NCBI GenBank assembly: GCA_029879595.1
Contig: JAOUPZ010000151.1
Coordinates: 1 to 7,327 of the forward strand
DNA: 7,327 nucleotides
Direction: 5' to 3'
Origin: Deltaproteobacteria bacterium
GTDB lineage: Bacteria; SAR324; JACQKK01
Translations under genes and position numbers: made by a program
The notes under the pieces: model-generated
Database searches by the model: none
Told to the model about the DNA's origin: nothing
The model's input: the letters and a program-made list of their open reading frames with translations, nothing else
Part shown: positions 1-5,668 of the stretch, one piece after another
Layout of the letters: each line of letters begins with the position of its first letter
How positions within the stretch are numbered: the stretch's first letter is position 1

Positions 1-164
1 AGGTCATCGCAGAGTCGGAGGACGGGGTGATCATGGCCCTGCGGCACCGGGAACTGCCCATCGTTTCCGTGCAGTTCCACCCGGAGTCCATTCTTACTCT
101 GGCCCAGGAAACCGGCCAGCGGATGATCGAGAACCTGTTCTCGGAGTTCCTGGACGAGGTGTAG
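1..164 (+). CDS. trpG: Anthranilate/aminodeoxychorismate synthase component II (glutamine amidotransferase), C-terminal end, partial
   Basis: The reading frame enters from the left edge (first whole codon at 3) and stops at TAG 162-164, giving 53 residues. It carries the block VQFHPESILT, the end of the class I glutamine amidotransferase domain: the H and E of HPE are the second and third members of the Cys-His-Glu triad that releases ammonia from glutamine. The preceding stretch, MALRHRELPI, matches the usual RH-containing strand of the TrpG/PabA family. In that family the ammonia is passed to component I, which acts on chorismate for tryptophan (TrpG) or folate (PabA) synthesis in the cytoplasm. 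The catalytic Cys lies outside the window. TrpG and PabA cannot be separated on this fragment and one protein often serves both, so the symbol is provisional; the family call is firm. Confidence 0.88.
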   Translation, partial: VIAESEDGVIMALRHRELPIVSVQFHPESILTLAQETGQRMIENLFSEFLDEV

Positions 165-260
165 GCACACCACACGATATGCCTGCGGCCCTATTGATGC
201 CCTGGAGCGCAGGGGCTACCTGTGATGGGTAATGCAAGGCAGTCGTGCTGGGGGAGGCGA

Positions 261-304
261 TGTCTGTGTGTCTGTGTCTGTGTCTGTGTGTGTGTGGGTG
301 TGGG
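261..304. repeat. GT-rich simple-sequence tract with TCTGTG units
   Basis: Forty-four bases made almost only of T and G on this strand. TCTGTG occurs at 263-268 and then three times in tandem at 271-288, followed by alternating TG (289-296) and two GGG runs (296-298 and 302-304). Alternating GT is prone to polymerase slippage and can adopt left-handed DNA. It lies between convergent genes, so no coding effect is expected. The repeat is read directly; any function is unknown. Confidence 0.85.
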
Positions 305-314
305 AGATGTCTGT

Positions 315-336
315 GGGGGGGGCAACCTGCCCCCCC
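315..336. repeat. G8/C7 inverted repeat (GC-only hairpin)
   Basis: Eight G (315-322) and seven C (330-336) flank CAACCTG. GGGGGGGCA (316-324) pairs perfectly with TGCCCCCCC (328-336) across a 3-base ACC loop, a very stable 9-bp stem. No T-run follows on either strand, so it is not a standard intrinsic terminator. Together with GGG at 296-298 and 302-304, the G-run could also form a G-quadruplex on the + strand. Confidence 0.75.
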
Positions 337-379
337 GGATGCTGATTCGGAAAAATCTCAGGTAGGTAATTCTCAGAAA

Positions 380-405
380 GGCCCTCGGGTTTAAACCCGA
401 AGGCC
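380..405 (-). terminator. Palindromic intrinsic terminator of the cytochrome gene, probably bidirectional
   Basis: The 16-base perfect palindrome TCGGGTTTAAACCCGA (385-400) is extended by GGCC on each side (380-383, 402-405) with one C/A mismatch, giving a long stem. Read on the minus strand, the stem is followed by TTTCTGAG and lies 32 bases past the TAA of the cytochrome gene. Read on the plus strand it is followed by GTTCTGTCTCTT, so it may also end transcription arriving from the amidotransferase gene. The T-runs are modest on both sides. Confidence 0.8.
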
Positions 406-437
406 GTTCTGTCTCTTAGCTGTCTTTGAGCTGTCCT

Positions 438-2171
438 TTAGCGGATGGTAATTTCCTGCGGGTTGGACTTGACCGTGCCAATGGCCATTTCCACCTTGGC
501 TTTACCTTTTGCCGCGTTCGCAGGCACTCGCACCTGAATCCTGGTGTTGGTCCAACTGATCACCTCAGCCTTGGTGTTGTTGATCAGAACCTCTCCACCA
601 AGCTTCTTGGAGCCGAACCCAAAGCCCACCAGCCTCAATAAGGACCCCTGGCTGACAGTGTCCGGGAAGGCCGCCTTCAGGGTTGGTTTGGCGTCATCCA
701 GCAGTATGATCGCCACATCATTGGCGGACTTGCCACTGCTGGCATACACGGAAACCATGTATTCTCCCGGCAACGCTTCCTTCGGCATCAGTGCGGTAAC
801 CGCGTTATTGCTCCAGGACTTGATGTCCGCATCAAACTTCTTGTTGGGTGAGGTGACAACCACCTTGTTGTCCCTGCCCGCCGAACCGAAGTTCGCACCC
901 TGAATGGAGATTTCTCCACCCGGGCCGATAACTGCGGGTGCAATGGCTTTCATCAACGGACGATGGGCCACATTCACGCTGGTCGAGCCGGATTTACCGC
1001 CCGGAGTGTTTACCGCGATGTTGATGCTGCCGGGCTTTTCAAAGAACTCATAGGCCAGGCGGACCTCAATGGTGTCATTGCTCCAGTAAACAACCGGCAG
1101 CTTCTTCACCCCGTCCTTGTGGGAAAATGACACATGGGAGGCCATCTGGCTCAGGTAATCACCAAAATTGGAGCCCTTGATCGTCATGATCTCATCCACA
1201 AGATATTTGTTCTTGTCGATGCTGGCGATGGACGGGGCCTTGCCGGGCAGTTTGGCAACCTGCTTGATGTTGTTGCCATGGCAACCAAAGCACATGTCGT
1301 TGTCCTTCACATGTGGCTCGATGTTGTGCAGGATGTTCTTCCCGTGGCAGTTCTGACAGCCGCGAATATCGAATTCATCCTCGGTCTGATGGCAGAATGT
1401 GCAGGTTTCCAACCCCGTGTCGTGGTGATTGTCTTCCGGGGTTTTAATGTTATAGGCAAGACCTTTGGGCGCTTCGTCTGTGCCGGCATGGCAGTTGGAG
1501 CATGACTCCACACTGGGCGTAATGGACGTGATGGCGCTGGTGTTTTTTTCCTCCGCGCCAACATCGGTCACCAGTTCCTCGCTGTGACAGGCGCTGCATT
1601 TGCCGTTGCGTGCGTAATCGGTCTTGTGGTGCCAGCTTTTCTCGTGGCACTCGACGCAGTTGTGCTGCACGGTTACACCGAAGTCATCTTCACTGCCTGT
1701 GCGCAAGGCGGTCTTGGTGATGAATTTGCCGGCCTTGGTCATTTTTTCCAGGCCCGCCGGGTTCACCACCTCGTGGCAGTCCTGACATTGCCGTTCAATG
1801 GCGCGCTGGGTTTCGTGGTGCCTGTCGGCCATGCTGTTTCCATGGCAACTGCGGCAGTCACCTTCCTTCAGGTTTGCATAATCCGAATCGTATATGCCCA
1901 AATCCTGGGGCGCATTGTCCATGATAACAACGCCCGGTTTCTTTTTGGAATCTTCCGATTCATCATCGTCCTGGTCTGCCGACGCCGGGCCGGATGCTTT
2001 TGCCCCGGTGGCTCCCGGTTCGGAGGTGTTGACCTTGGCGATGACTTGGTTGTTGTTCACCGCATTAGTGGAATCGCCTGTTTTACCACGCTGGATCTTT
2101 ACCACGCCTACGGTAATGGCCATGATCAGAATGCCCAACGATATCAAGATGGTTCTGCTGTTCAAATTCAA
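438..2171 (-). CDS. Membrane-anchored octahaem c-type cytochrome with three C-terminal IPT/TIG domains
   Basis: 577 residues. Residues 1-30 hold a short N-terminus and one hydrophobic helix (about 8-26) with no clear signal-peptidase site, so it is probably an uncleaved anchor placing the rest outside the cytoplasm. A Gly/Ala/Ser and Asp/Glu-rich linker covers about 30-80. Eight CxxCH haem-attachment motifs start at C106, C129, C172, C192, C224, C257, C272 and C294. Nine other histidines lie among them (118, 119, 170, 181, 182, 249, 250, 282, 287), enough for bis-His ligation of every haem. Three IPT/TIG immunoglobulin-like domains follow at about 312-402, 404-492 and 495-577, with the motifs GSNFG, GANFG and GFGFG. 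The likely role is periplasmic or surface electron transfer; redox partner and substrate are unknown. The start is TTG at 2171-2169, with GGAGG 7 bases upstream; no in-frame ATG precedes it. It forms a single-gene unit, with a terminator 32 bases beyond its stop. Base composition is nearer 50% GC than in the efflux genes. Confidence 0.93.
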   Translation of the reverse strand: MNLNSRTILISLGILIMAITVGVVKIQRGKTGDSTNAVNNNQVIAKVNTSEPGATGAKASGPASADQDDDESEDSKKKPGVVIMDNAPQDLGIYDSDYANLKEGDCRSCHGNSMADRHHETQRAIERQCQDCHEVVNPAGLEKMTKAGKFITKTALRTGSEDDFGVTVQHNCVECHEKSWHHKTDYARNGKCSACHSEELVTDVGAEEKNTSAITSITPSVESCSNCHAGTDEAPKGLAYNIKTPEDNHHDTGLETCTFCHQTEDEFDIRGCQNCHGKNILHNIEPHVKDNDMCFGCHGNNIKQVAKLPGKAPSIASIDKNKYLVDEIMTIKGSNFGDYLSQMASHVSFSHKDGVKKLPVVYWSNDTIEVRLAYEFFEKPGSINIAVNTPGGKSGSTSVNVAHRPLMKAIAPAVIGPGGEISIQGANFGSAGRDNKVVVTSPNKKFDADIKSWSNNAVTALMPKEALPGEYMVSVYASSGKSANDVAIILLDDAKPTLKAAFPDTVSQGSLLRLVGFGFGSKKLGGEVLINNTKAEVISWTNTRIQVRVPANAAKGKAKVEMAIGTVKSNPQEITIR

Positions 2172-2178
2172 TGGTAGT

Positions 2179-2183
2179 CCTCC
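2179..2183 (-). promoter_or_regulatory. Ribosome binding site fixing the TTG start of the cytochrome
   Basis: GGAGG on the minus strand, 7 bases before TTG (2171-2169). An ATG a few bases upstream, overlapping the site, is out of frame and reaches a stop after five codons, so TTG is the only sensible start. Confidence 0.8.
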
Positions 2184-2275
2184 ATTCCCAAACGCAAAAT
2201 ATTTCTGTGTAAATTAAATAGCTTCAAAAACTGGTATCTTCGGCTATCCCCACTGCAAAGGCTTTACTACCCGGA

Positions 2276-2313
2276 ATTATACATCTTAGATTATATTTGC
2301 CTGCAAATGTCAA
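2276..2313 (-). promoter_or_regulatory. Candidate sigma-70-type promoter region for the cytochrome gene
   Basis: On the minus strand TTGACA (2313-2308), a perfect -35 hexamer, is followed by two perfect TATAAT hexamers at 2295-2290 and 2281-2276. The spacings are 12 and 26 bases; neither is the preferred 17, so the -35 cannot pair ideally with either box. Either TATAAT may work alone with a weaker upstream element. Transcripts would carry a leader of about 100 bases before the TTG start. Confidence 0.4.
2295..2308. promoter_or_regulatory. Operator-like palindrome ATTTGC-N2-GCAAAT
   Basis: Perfect 6-base arms separated by 2 bases. It overlaps the last base of the candidate -35 and the first base of the first TATAAT. 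This position and symmetry suit a dimeric repressor, but the regulator is not in the window and chance is possible in AT-rich DNA. Confidence 0.35.
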
Positions 2314-2517
2314 TGATTCAGCCCTGGTCCAAGGGGAAATTTATTAAGATAATCCCATTTCCGTCACAGGCGATTCCAGAGTGCCGTAAACCCTTCCGGG
2401 AAGACACCGGCCAGAGCTTTGACTTGGCAAGGATAATTTTCTTTGGAAAACCCTCCTGCGACAGTTTTGGATAAAAAGTTACCGGGTCCGGGGGGCTGAT
2501 TACCTCACCCTGGGGGG

Positions 2518-2549
2518 AAAAAAATAAAAAGGCGGATATGTATCCTCCT
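2518..2549 (-). terminator. Strong minus-strand intrinsic terminator with no gene in front of it
   Basis: On the minus strand AGGAGGATA (2549-2541) pairs with TATCCGCCT (2538-2530), eight of nine positions matching (A/G mismatch at 2546/2533), across a very tight loop. It runs straight into TTTTTATTTTTTT (2530-2518). The same CCGCCT (2535-2530) can instead pair with AGGCGG at 2570-2565, six of six, so two competing folds exist. The nearest gene upstream on this path (2820 onward) points the other way, so the transcript being terminated is unannotated. Confidence 0.65.
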
Positions 2550-2765
2550 GAACCGAAAAATCAACCGCCTGCTCCTACGAATATATTTTGACGTTATGGC
2601 GCTGAAATGACAGGCTTACAAGAATAAGGTCAAAAAGCAATCGCTGGTTTTTCCGGAAGGCTTGTCCCATTTAATCCGGCTGACGTTATGTGTTTTCCAG
2701 ACATTACTTCAGACCAGTGGGTTTCGTCCCCGGCGGCCCATGGCTGGCGTGACCTGCCGATTAAT

Positions 2766-2795
2766 TTGAAGTTTGGCGGGAAAAAATATTTTAAG
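2766..2795 (+). promoter_or_regulatory. Weak candidate promoter for the efflux operon
   Basis: TTGAAG (2766-2771), an 18-base spacer, then TTTAAG (2790-2795), each four or more of six matches to the sigma-70 consensus. It would give a very short leader, just reaching the ribosome site at 2804-2812. It is the best candidate seen close to the gene, not a firm call. Confidence 0.25.
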
Positions 2796-2806
2796 CAGAG
2801 TTAAGA

Positions 2807-2812
2807 AGGCGG
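2807..2812 (+). promoter_or_regulatory. Ribosome binding site of the outer-membrane channel gene
   Basis: AGGCGG, within a purine-rich AAGAAGGCGG (2803-2812), ends 7 bases before TTG 2820 and 16 bases before ATG 2829. The spacing favours the TTG. Confidence 0.5.
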
Positions 2813-2819
2813 TTCTGAC

Positions 2820-4427
2820 TTGAGCAAAATGGCCATTATATCAGGCATGAAAGGGCTGCTGGCCACCGGATGCGGGCTGCTGCTGCTGGTCTCGGCGGCT
2901 GCCGCCCAGGAGGCCGGGGGAGTAAACGCCGACGCGCTGGCGGCGGTGGTTCCCCCCGATATTCTCGCGGAACTTAAGGTTGTGGAGGAGGACGGGCGCA
3001 GGCTGGTGGAGGCCTCCCTGGGGCAGGTGCTGCGGATGGCCCTGGAACGCAATCAGGCCCTGGAGGCGATCCGGATGGAGGAGCAGCTTGCCGAAAGCCG
3101 CCTGACCGCGGCCCGCTCGACAAACCATCCCACCCTCACCAACTCCCTGTCCCATACCCGTTCGTTGAGCGCCTCGGCCTCCAGCTCGGGGGACTACCTG
3201 AGTCTGTACGGCTCAAACGCCACCACCCTGAACTCCACCTATTCCAAGAAGCTTTCCAGCGGCGTCACCATGGGACTCAGCTACACCGAGACCCGTTTGC
3301 GCAGCCAGTCGGGGAGCATTCCGGCGGAGGGGGAGGACCCGGTGCTGGGCCCGGCCGGAGACTGGTGGGACACCAGCGCCCTGAAGGGCTCGGTGAACAT
3401 CCCCCTGGGCAAGGGCCTGGGCAGCGCGATTAACGATCTGTCAGCCTCGCGGAGCGAGGTAGGGCTTTCGGCAACCCGGGTGCAGGTGGGCAGCCAGATC
3501 CAGGCCCTGCTGGCGCGTATCGCCTCCACCTACTGGGATCTGGTGGGACTGATCGAGGTGCGCCGGATTCAGGCCGACGCGGTGAAGCTCAGCGAAACCC
3601 TGCTGGCGGACAACCAGGCCCGGCTGGCCACCGGGGTGCTGAGCCCCATGGACGTGCAGGTGACCCGCACACAGCTGGCCCGGGACCGGCAGCGGCTGCT
3701 GTCGGTCCGGCTGGATGTGCTGCGCATCGAGGACCAGGTGCGGGCGCTGCTGGGCCTGGAGGCCCTGAGCGAATACGGCCTGAAGCCCCGCGATGTACCC
3801 GAGGCGCGCCGGCTCGACTATGACCAGAAGGCGCTGCTGGGCAAGGCGCTGGCCAGCGACCCGGATGTGCTGGGATTGCAGTCGGCCCTGGAACTGAACA
3901 ATCTGGACATGGTCGAATCGCGGAACAATGACCGCACCGACCTGGACCTTGACCTGTATTACACCTTCTACGGCTACAGCTCCGACCCCCTGGGCGGGGT
4001 CTCCCAGTTCTCGCAGACCAAGACGGACGGATACGGGGTCACCCTGACCTGGACGGTGCCGCTGTTTGACCATTCCATCCGCGAGAGCATGAACCAGCGT
4101 TCCCTGGAACGCCAGCAGCTGGAGCTTCAGCTGAGCAGCCTGCGCTCGGACCTTACCGTGCGGTTGCAGTCCCTGCTCGGGCGCATCAACCTGGCGGAAA
4201 AGGAAGTGGAAACCGCCCGGATCACCGTGAGCCTGGTGGAGGAACAGCTTCAAAACGAAATCGAGCGGTTCCGGCTGGGCCAGAGCACCAGCTTCAGGGT
4301 CTCCCAGGCCCAGCAGGATGCGGCCCAGGCCCGGGTGGACGAGATCCTGGCCCGGGTCAGGTTCGAGAAGAACTATCTGGAACTGCTGGTGCTCACCGGC
4401 ACTTTGCTGCCTGAATTCAATCTTTGA
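2820..4427 (+). CDS. TolC-family outer-membrane efflux channel protein
   Basis: 535 residues, usual length for the family. A signal peptide covers about 1-29 (hydrophobic GLLLLVSAAAA, cleavage expected before Q30). Cys18 lies before the hydrophobic core, so it is not a lipobox cysteine as in OprM. The two-repeat structure of outer-membrane efflux proteins is visible: long Arg/Leu/Gln-rich helices at about 205-315 and 425-525, each with the turn typical of this fold (LATGVLSPMDV at 269-279, FRLGQSTSFRVSQAQ at 484-498), separated by strand-rich segments at about 105-200 and 372-415. In this family three subunits form a beta barrel in the outer membrane with a helical tunnel into the periplasm. 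It opens the efflux operon and its TGA overlaps the start region of the adaptor gene. TTG at 2820 is preferred on ribosome-site spacing; ATG at 2829 is the alternative and would shorten it by three residues. Substrate unknown. Confidence 0.92.
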   Translation: MSKMAIISGMKGLLATGCGLLLLVSAAAAQEAGGVNADALAAVVPPDILAELKVVEEDGRRLVEASLGQVLRMALERNQALEAIRMEEQLAESRLTAARSTNHPTLTNSLSHTRSLSASASSSGDYLSLYGSNATTLNSTYSKKLSSGVTMGLSYTETRLRSQSGSIPAEGEDPVLGPAGDWWDTSALKGSVNIPLGKGLGSAINDLSASRSEVGLSATRVQVGSQIQALLARIASTYWDLVGLIEVRRIQADAVKLSETLLADNQARLATGVLSPMDVQVTRTQLARDRQRLLSVRLDVLRIEDQVRALLGLEALSEYGLKPRDVPEARRLDYDQKALLGKALASDPDVLGLQSALELNNLDMVESRNNDRTDLDLDLYYTFYGYSSDPLGGVSQFSQTKTDGYGVTLTWTVPLFDHSIRESMNQRSLERQQLELQLSSLRSDLTVRLQSLLGRINLAEKEVETARITVSLVEEQLQNEIERFRLGQSTSFRVSQAQQDAAQARVDEILARVRFEKNYLELLVLTGTLLPEFNL

Positions 4428-4428
4428 C

Positions 4429-4435
4429 GAAGGGG
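4429..4435 (+). promoter_or_regulatory. Ribosome binding site deciding the adaptor start
   Basis: GAAGGGG begins two bases after the TGA of the channel gene and ends 6 bases before TTG 4442-4444. An upstream in-frame TTG at 4424 overlaps the TGA but would put this site inside the gene, so 4442 is the better start. Confidence 0.6.
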
Positions 4436-4441
4436 TCTGTT

Positions 4442-5635
4442 TTGCCTGACCAGTCACTGCGAAAAAACCTGCCGGCCGCCCGGCTGGCGACCCTGTTTTT
4501 GTCCGTGCTTCTGCTGGCCGCCCCGGCCCTGAGCGGCTGCGGGGGCAAGGATGGCCCGCCCGAAGAAAAACCGGCTGACAGCAAGGCTGCTTCCTCAGGA
4601 AAGCAGGAGGCCAGCCCGGCCGGAGACAGGCGCCAGACCAAGGTGGAAACCATGCTGATCCAGCCCCGCGACCTGGCGGTGGTGAATATCTACATCGGCA
4701 ACCTCAAGCCGGCCGACCGGGTGGAACTGCGCTCGGAGCTGGAAGGGGTGGTGGAAAAGCTGGATTTCGAGGAATCACAGAAGGTCGGCAGCGGGGAAAT
4801 CCTGGCCAACATATCGACCTCCACCCAGCAGGTGCAGCGCGATCTGGCGGAATCGGATTTTCAGCTGGCCGACACAAAGTACAAACGGGACCAGGAACTT
4901 TTCAAAAAAAAGCTGATTTCATCGTCCCAGCTTGATGAATCGCGCAATATCAGACAGCGGGCTTTTTTCAACCTGCAATTGGCGCGCATAAACCTCAACA
5001 AGTCCATCCTGAAGACCCCCATCAACGGGGTGGTGAAAACCAGGGCCGTCAGCAGGGGCGAATTCGTCAACAAGGGTCAGCTTATCGCCGAGGTGCTGGA
5101 CACCAGCCGGCTGCAGGCCAGCATAAGCGTGCCCGAACGGGAGATCAGCCTGCTGAAGGCCGGCATGGCCGTGGAGATCAGTCTGGACGCCCTGCCCGGA
5201 AAAACCTTTCCGGGGCATGTGCTCACCATCGGCCTGGAGGCCGATGTCCGCAGCCGGACCTTTCCGGTGGATGTGGAACTGGAGAACCAGCAGGAACTGC
5301 TCCGGCCCGGCATGCTGGCCAGGGTGCGGATTGAGCTGGAAAAGCATTCCGGCCAGGTGTTGATTCCCAGGCACGCCGTGGTGGAGCGGGTGGACGCCAG
5401 GATCGTCTTCGTGGTGGAAAACGGCCAGGCCTGGCAGCGCACCATCAGCCTTGGTTCCGGCAATGAAAACGAGGTGCAGATCACGGGGGGTCTGAAATTC
5501 GGGGACCGTCTGGTGGTCACCGGGCATCAACGGCTCTCCGACGGAGACCCGGTGCAGGTTCACCGCGAGCTGGCCGTGGAGGAACAGCCGTCCGGTCAGC
5601 CCCAGGAGGGTGAAACCCCTTCCGAAACCAGATAG
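4442..5635 (+). CDS. RND efflux periplasmic adaptor (membrane fusion protein), lipoprotein
   Basis: 397 residues from TTG 4442 (403 if TTG 4424 is used), normal for HlyD/AcrA-type adaptors. A lipoprotein signal ends in the lipobox LSGC at C33, so the mature protein should be lipid-anchored; residue +2 is Gly, not the Asp inner-membrane retention signal. A Pro/Lys/Ser-rich linker follows. The biotinyl-lipoyl-like halves flank a helical hairpin: first half with ELEGVVEKLDFEESQKVGSG at about 99-118, hairpin at about 126-187 (QLADTKYKRDQELFKKK), second half with LKTPINGVVKTRAVSRGEFV at about 190-209. Beta-barrel and membrane-proximal domains follow, with the conserved LRPGMLARV at about 287-295 and VLIPRHAVV at 306-314. 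In this family the adaptor joins the RND pump to the TolC-like channel. It lies between exactly those two genes, starting 14 bases after the first and ending 33 before the second. Confidence 0.92.
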   Translation: MPDQSLRKNLPAARLATLFLSVLLLAAPALSGCGGKDGPPEEKPADSKAASSGKQEASPAGDRRQTKVETMLIQPRDLAVVNIYIGNLKPADRVELRSELEGVVEKLDFEESQKVGSGEILANISTSTQQVQRDLAESDFQLADTKYKRDQELFKKKLISSSQLDESRNIRQRAFFNLQLARINLNKSILKTPINGVVKTRAVSRGEFVNKGQLIAEVLDTSRLQASISVPEREISLLKAGMAVEISLDALPGKTFPGHVLTIGLEADVRSRTFPVDVELENQQELLRPGMLARVRIELEKHSGQVLIPRHAVVERVDARIVFVVENGQAWQRTISLGSGNENEVQITGGLKFGDRLVVTGHQRLSDGDPVQVHRELAVEEQPSGQPQEGETPSETR

Positions 5636-5668
5636 AACGCACCCTTTCCGCCTGCCGAGCCCTGCGCC

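Larger units (their letters stand above)
165..437. other. Non-coding spacer between the amidotransferase gene and the convergent cytochrome gene
   Basis: No credible gene was seen in these 273 bases. The left part (181-216) has only weak hairpin potential, for example GCCCTG at 199-204 against CAGGGGC at 210-216, without a T-run, so no convincing terminator directly follows the amidotransferase gene. The middle holds the GT-rich tract and the G/C hairpin, and the right end the palindromic terminator, each listed separately. Confidence 0.7.
2172..2819. other. Divergent intergenic region between the cytochrome gene and the efflux operon
   Basis: 648 bases without a convincing gene. A hand count of one line (2281-2340) gives 24 G+C in 60, against 43 in 60 at 3001-3060 inside the operon. 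It contains, left to right: the cytochrome ribosome site, a candidate minus-strand promoter with a palindrome (2276-2313), a G/C-rich patch (about 2481-2517), a strong minus-strand terminator (2518-2549), a 10-base direct repeat (2589-2598 and 2681-2690) and the leader of the efflux operon. I looked for GEMM (c-di-GMP), cobalamin and sigma-54 signatures on both strands and found none that fit. Confidence 0.75.

Noticed and set aside
1584..2177. A 197-codon plus-strand frame with hydrophobic stretches opposite the cytochrome
   Set aside because: The hydrophobic runs are complements of the cytochrome's Asp, Glu, Asn, Lys and His codons. No ribosome site was seen and the minus strand has eight CxxCH motifs.
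2562..2640. Short minus-strand peptides, for example a 31-residue ATG frame ending near 2578
   Set aside because: No convincing ribosome site and no recognisable sequence; expected by chance in a spacer of this size.
2752..2764. Sigma-54 promoter (TGGCGTGACCTGCC)
   Set aside because: Only 8 bases separate the GG and GC elements; the required spacing is 10.
2172..2819. Possible c-di-GMP (GEMM) or cobalamin riboswitch in the divergent spacer
   Set aside because: Scattered pieces such as GCTTTG next to CCGGCC look suggestive, but the ordered core motifs of these classes were not found on either strand.
2820..2900. Lipobox at Cys18 of the outer-membrane channel
   Set aside because: The cysteine precedes the hydrophobic core, and an ordinary signal-peptidase I site (AAAA before Q30) follows it.
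3441..4457. A 338-codon open frame on the minus strand opposite the channel gene
   Set aside because: Same kind of antisense shadow: Gln/His/Pro-rich, no recognisable fold, while the plus strand encodes a good TolC-family protein.
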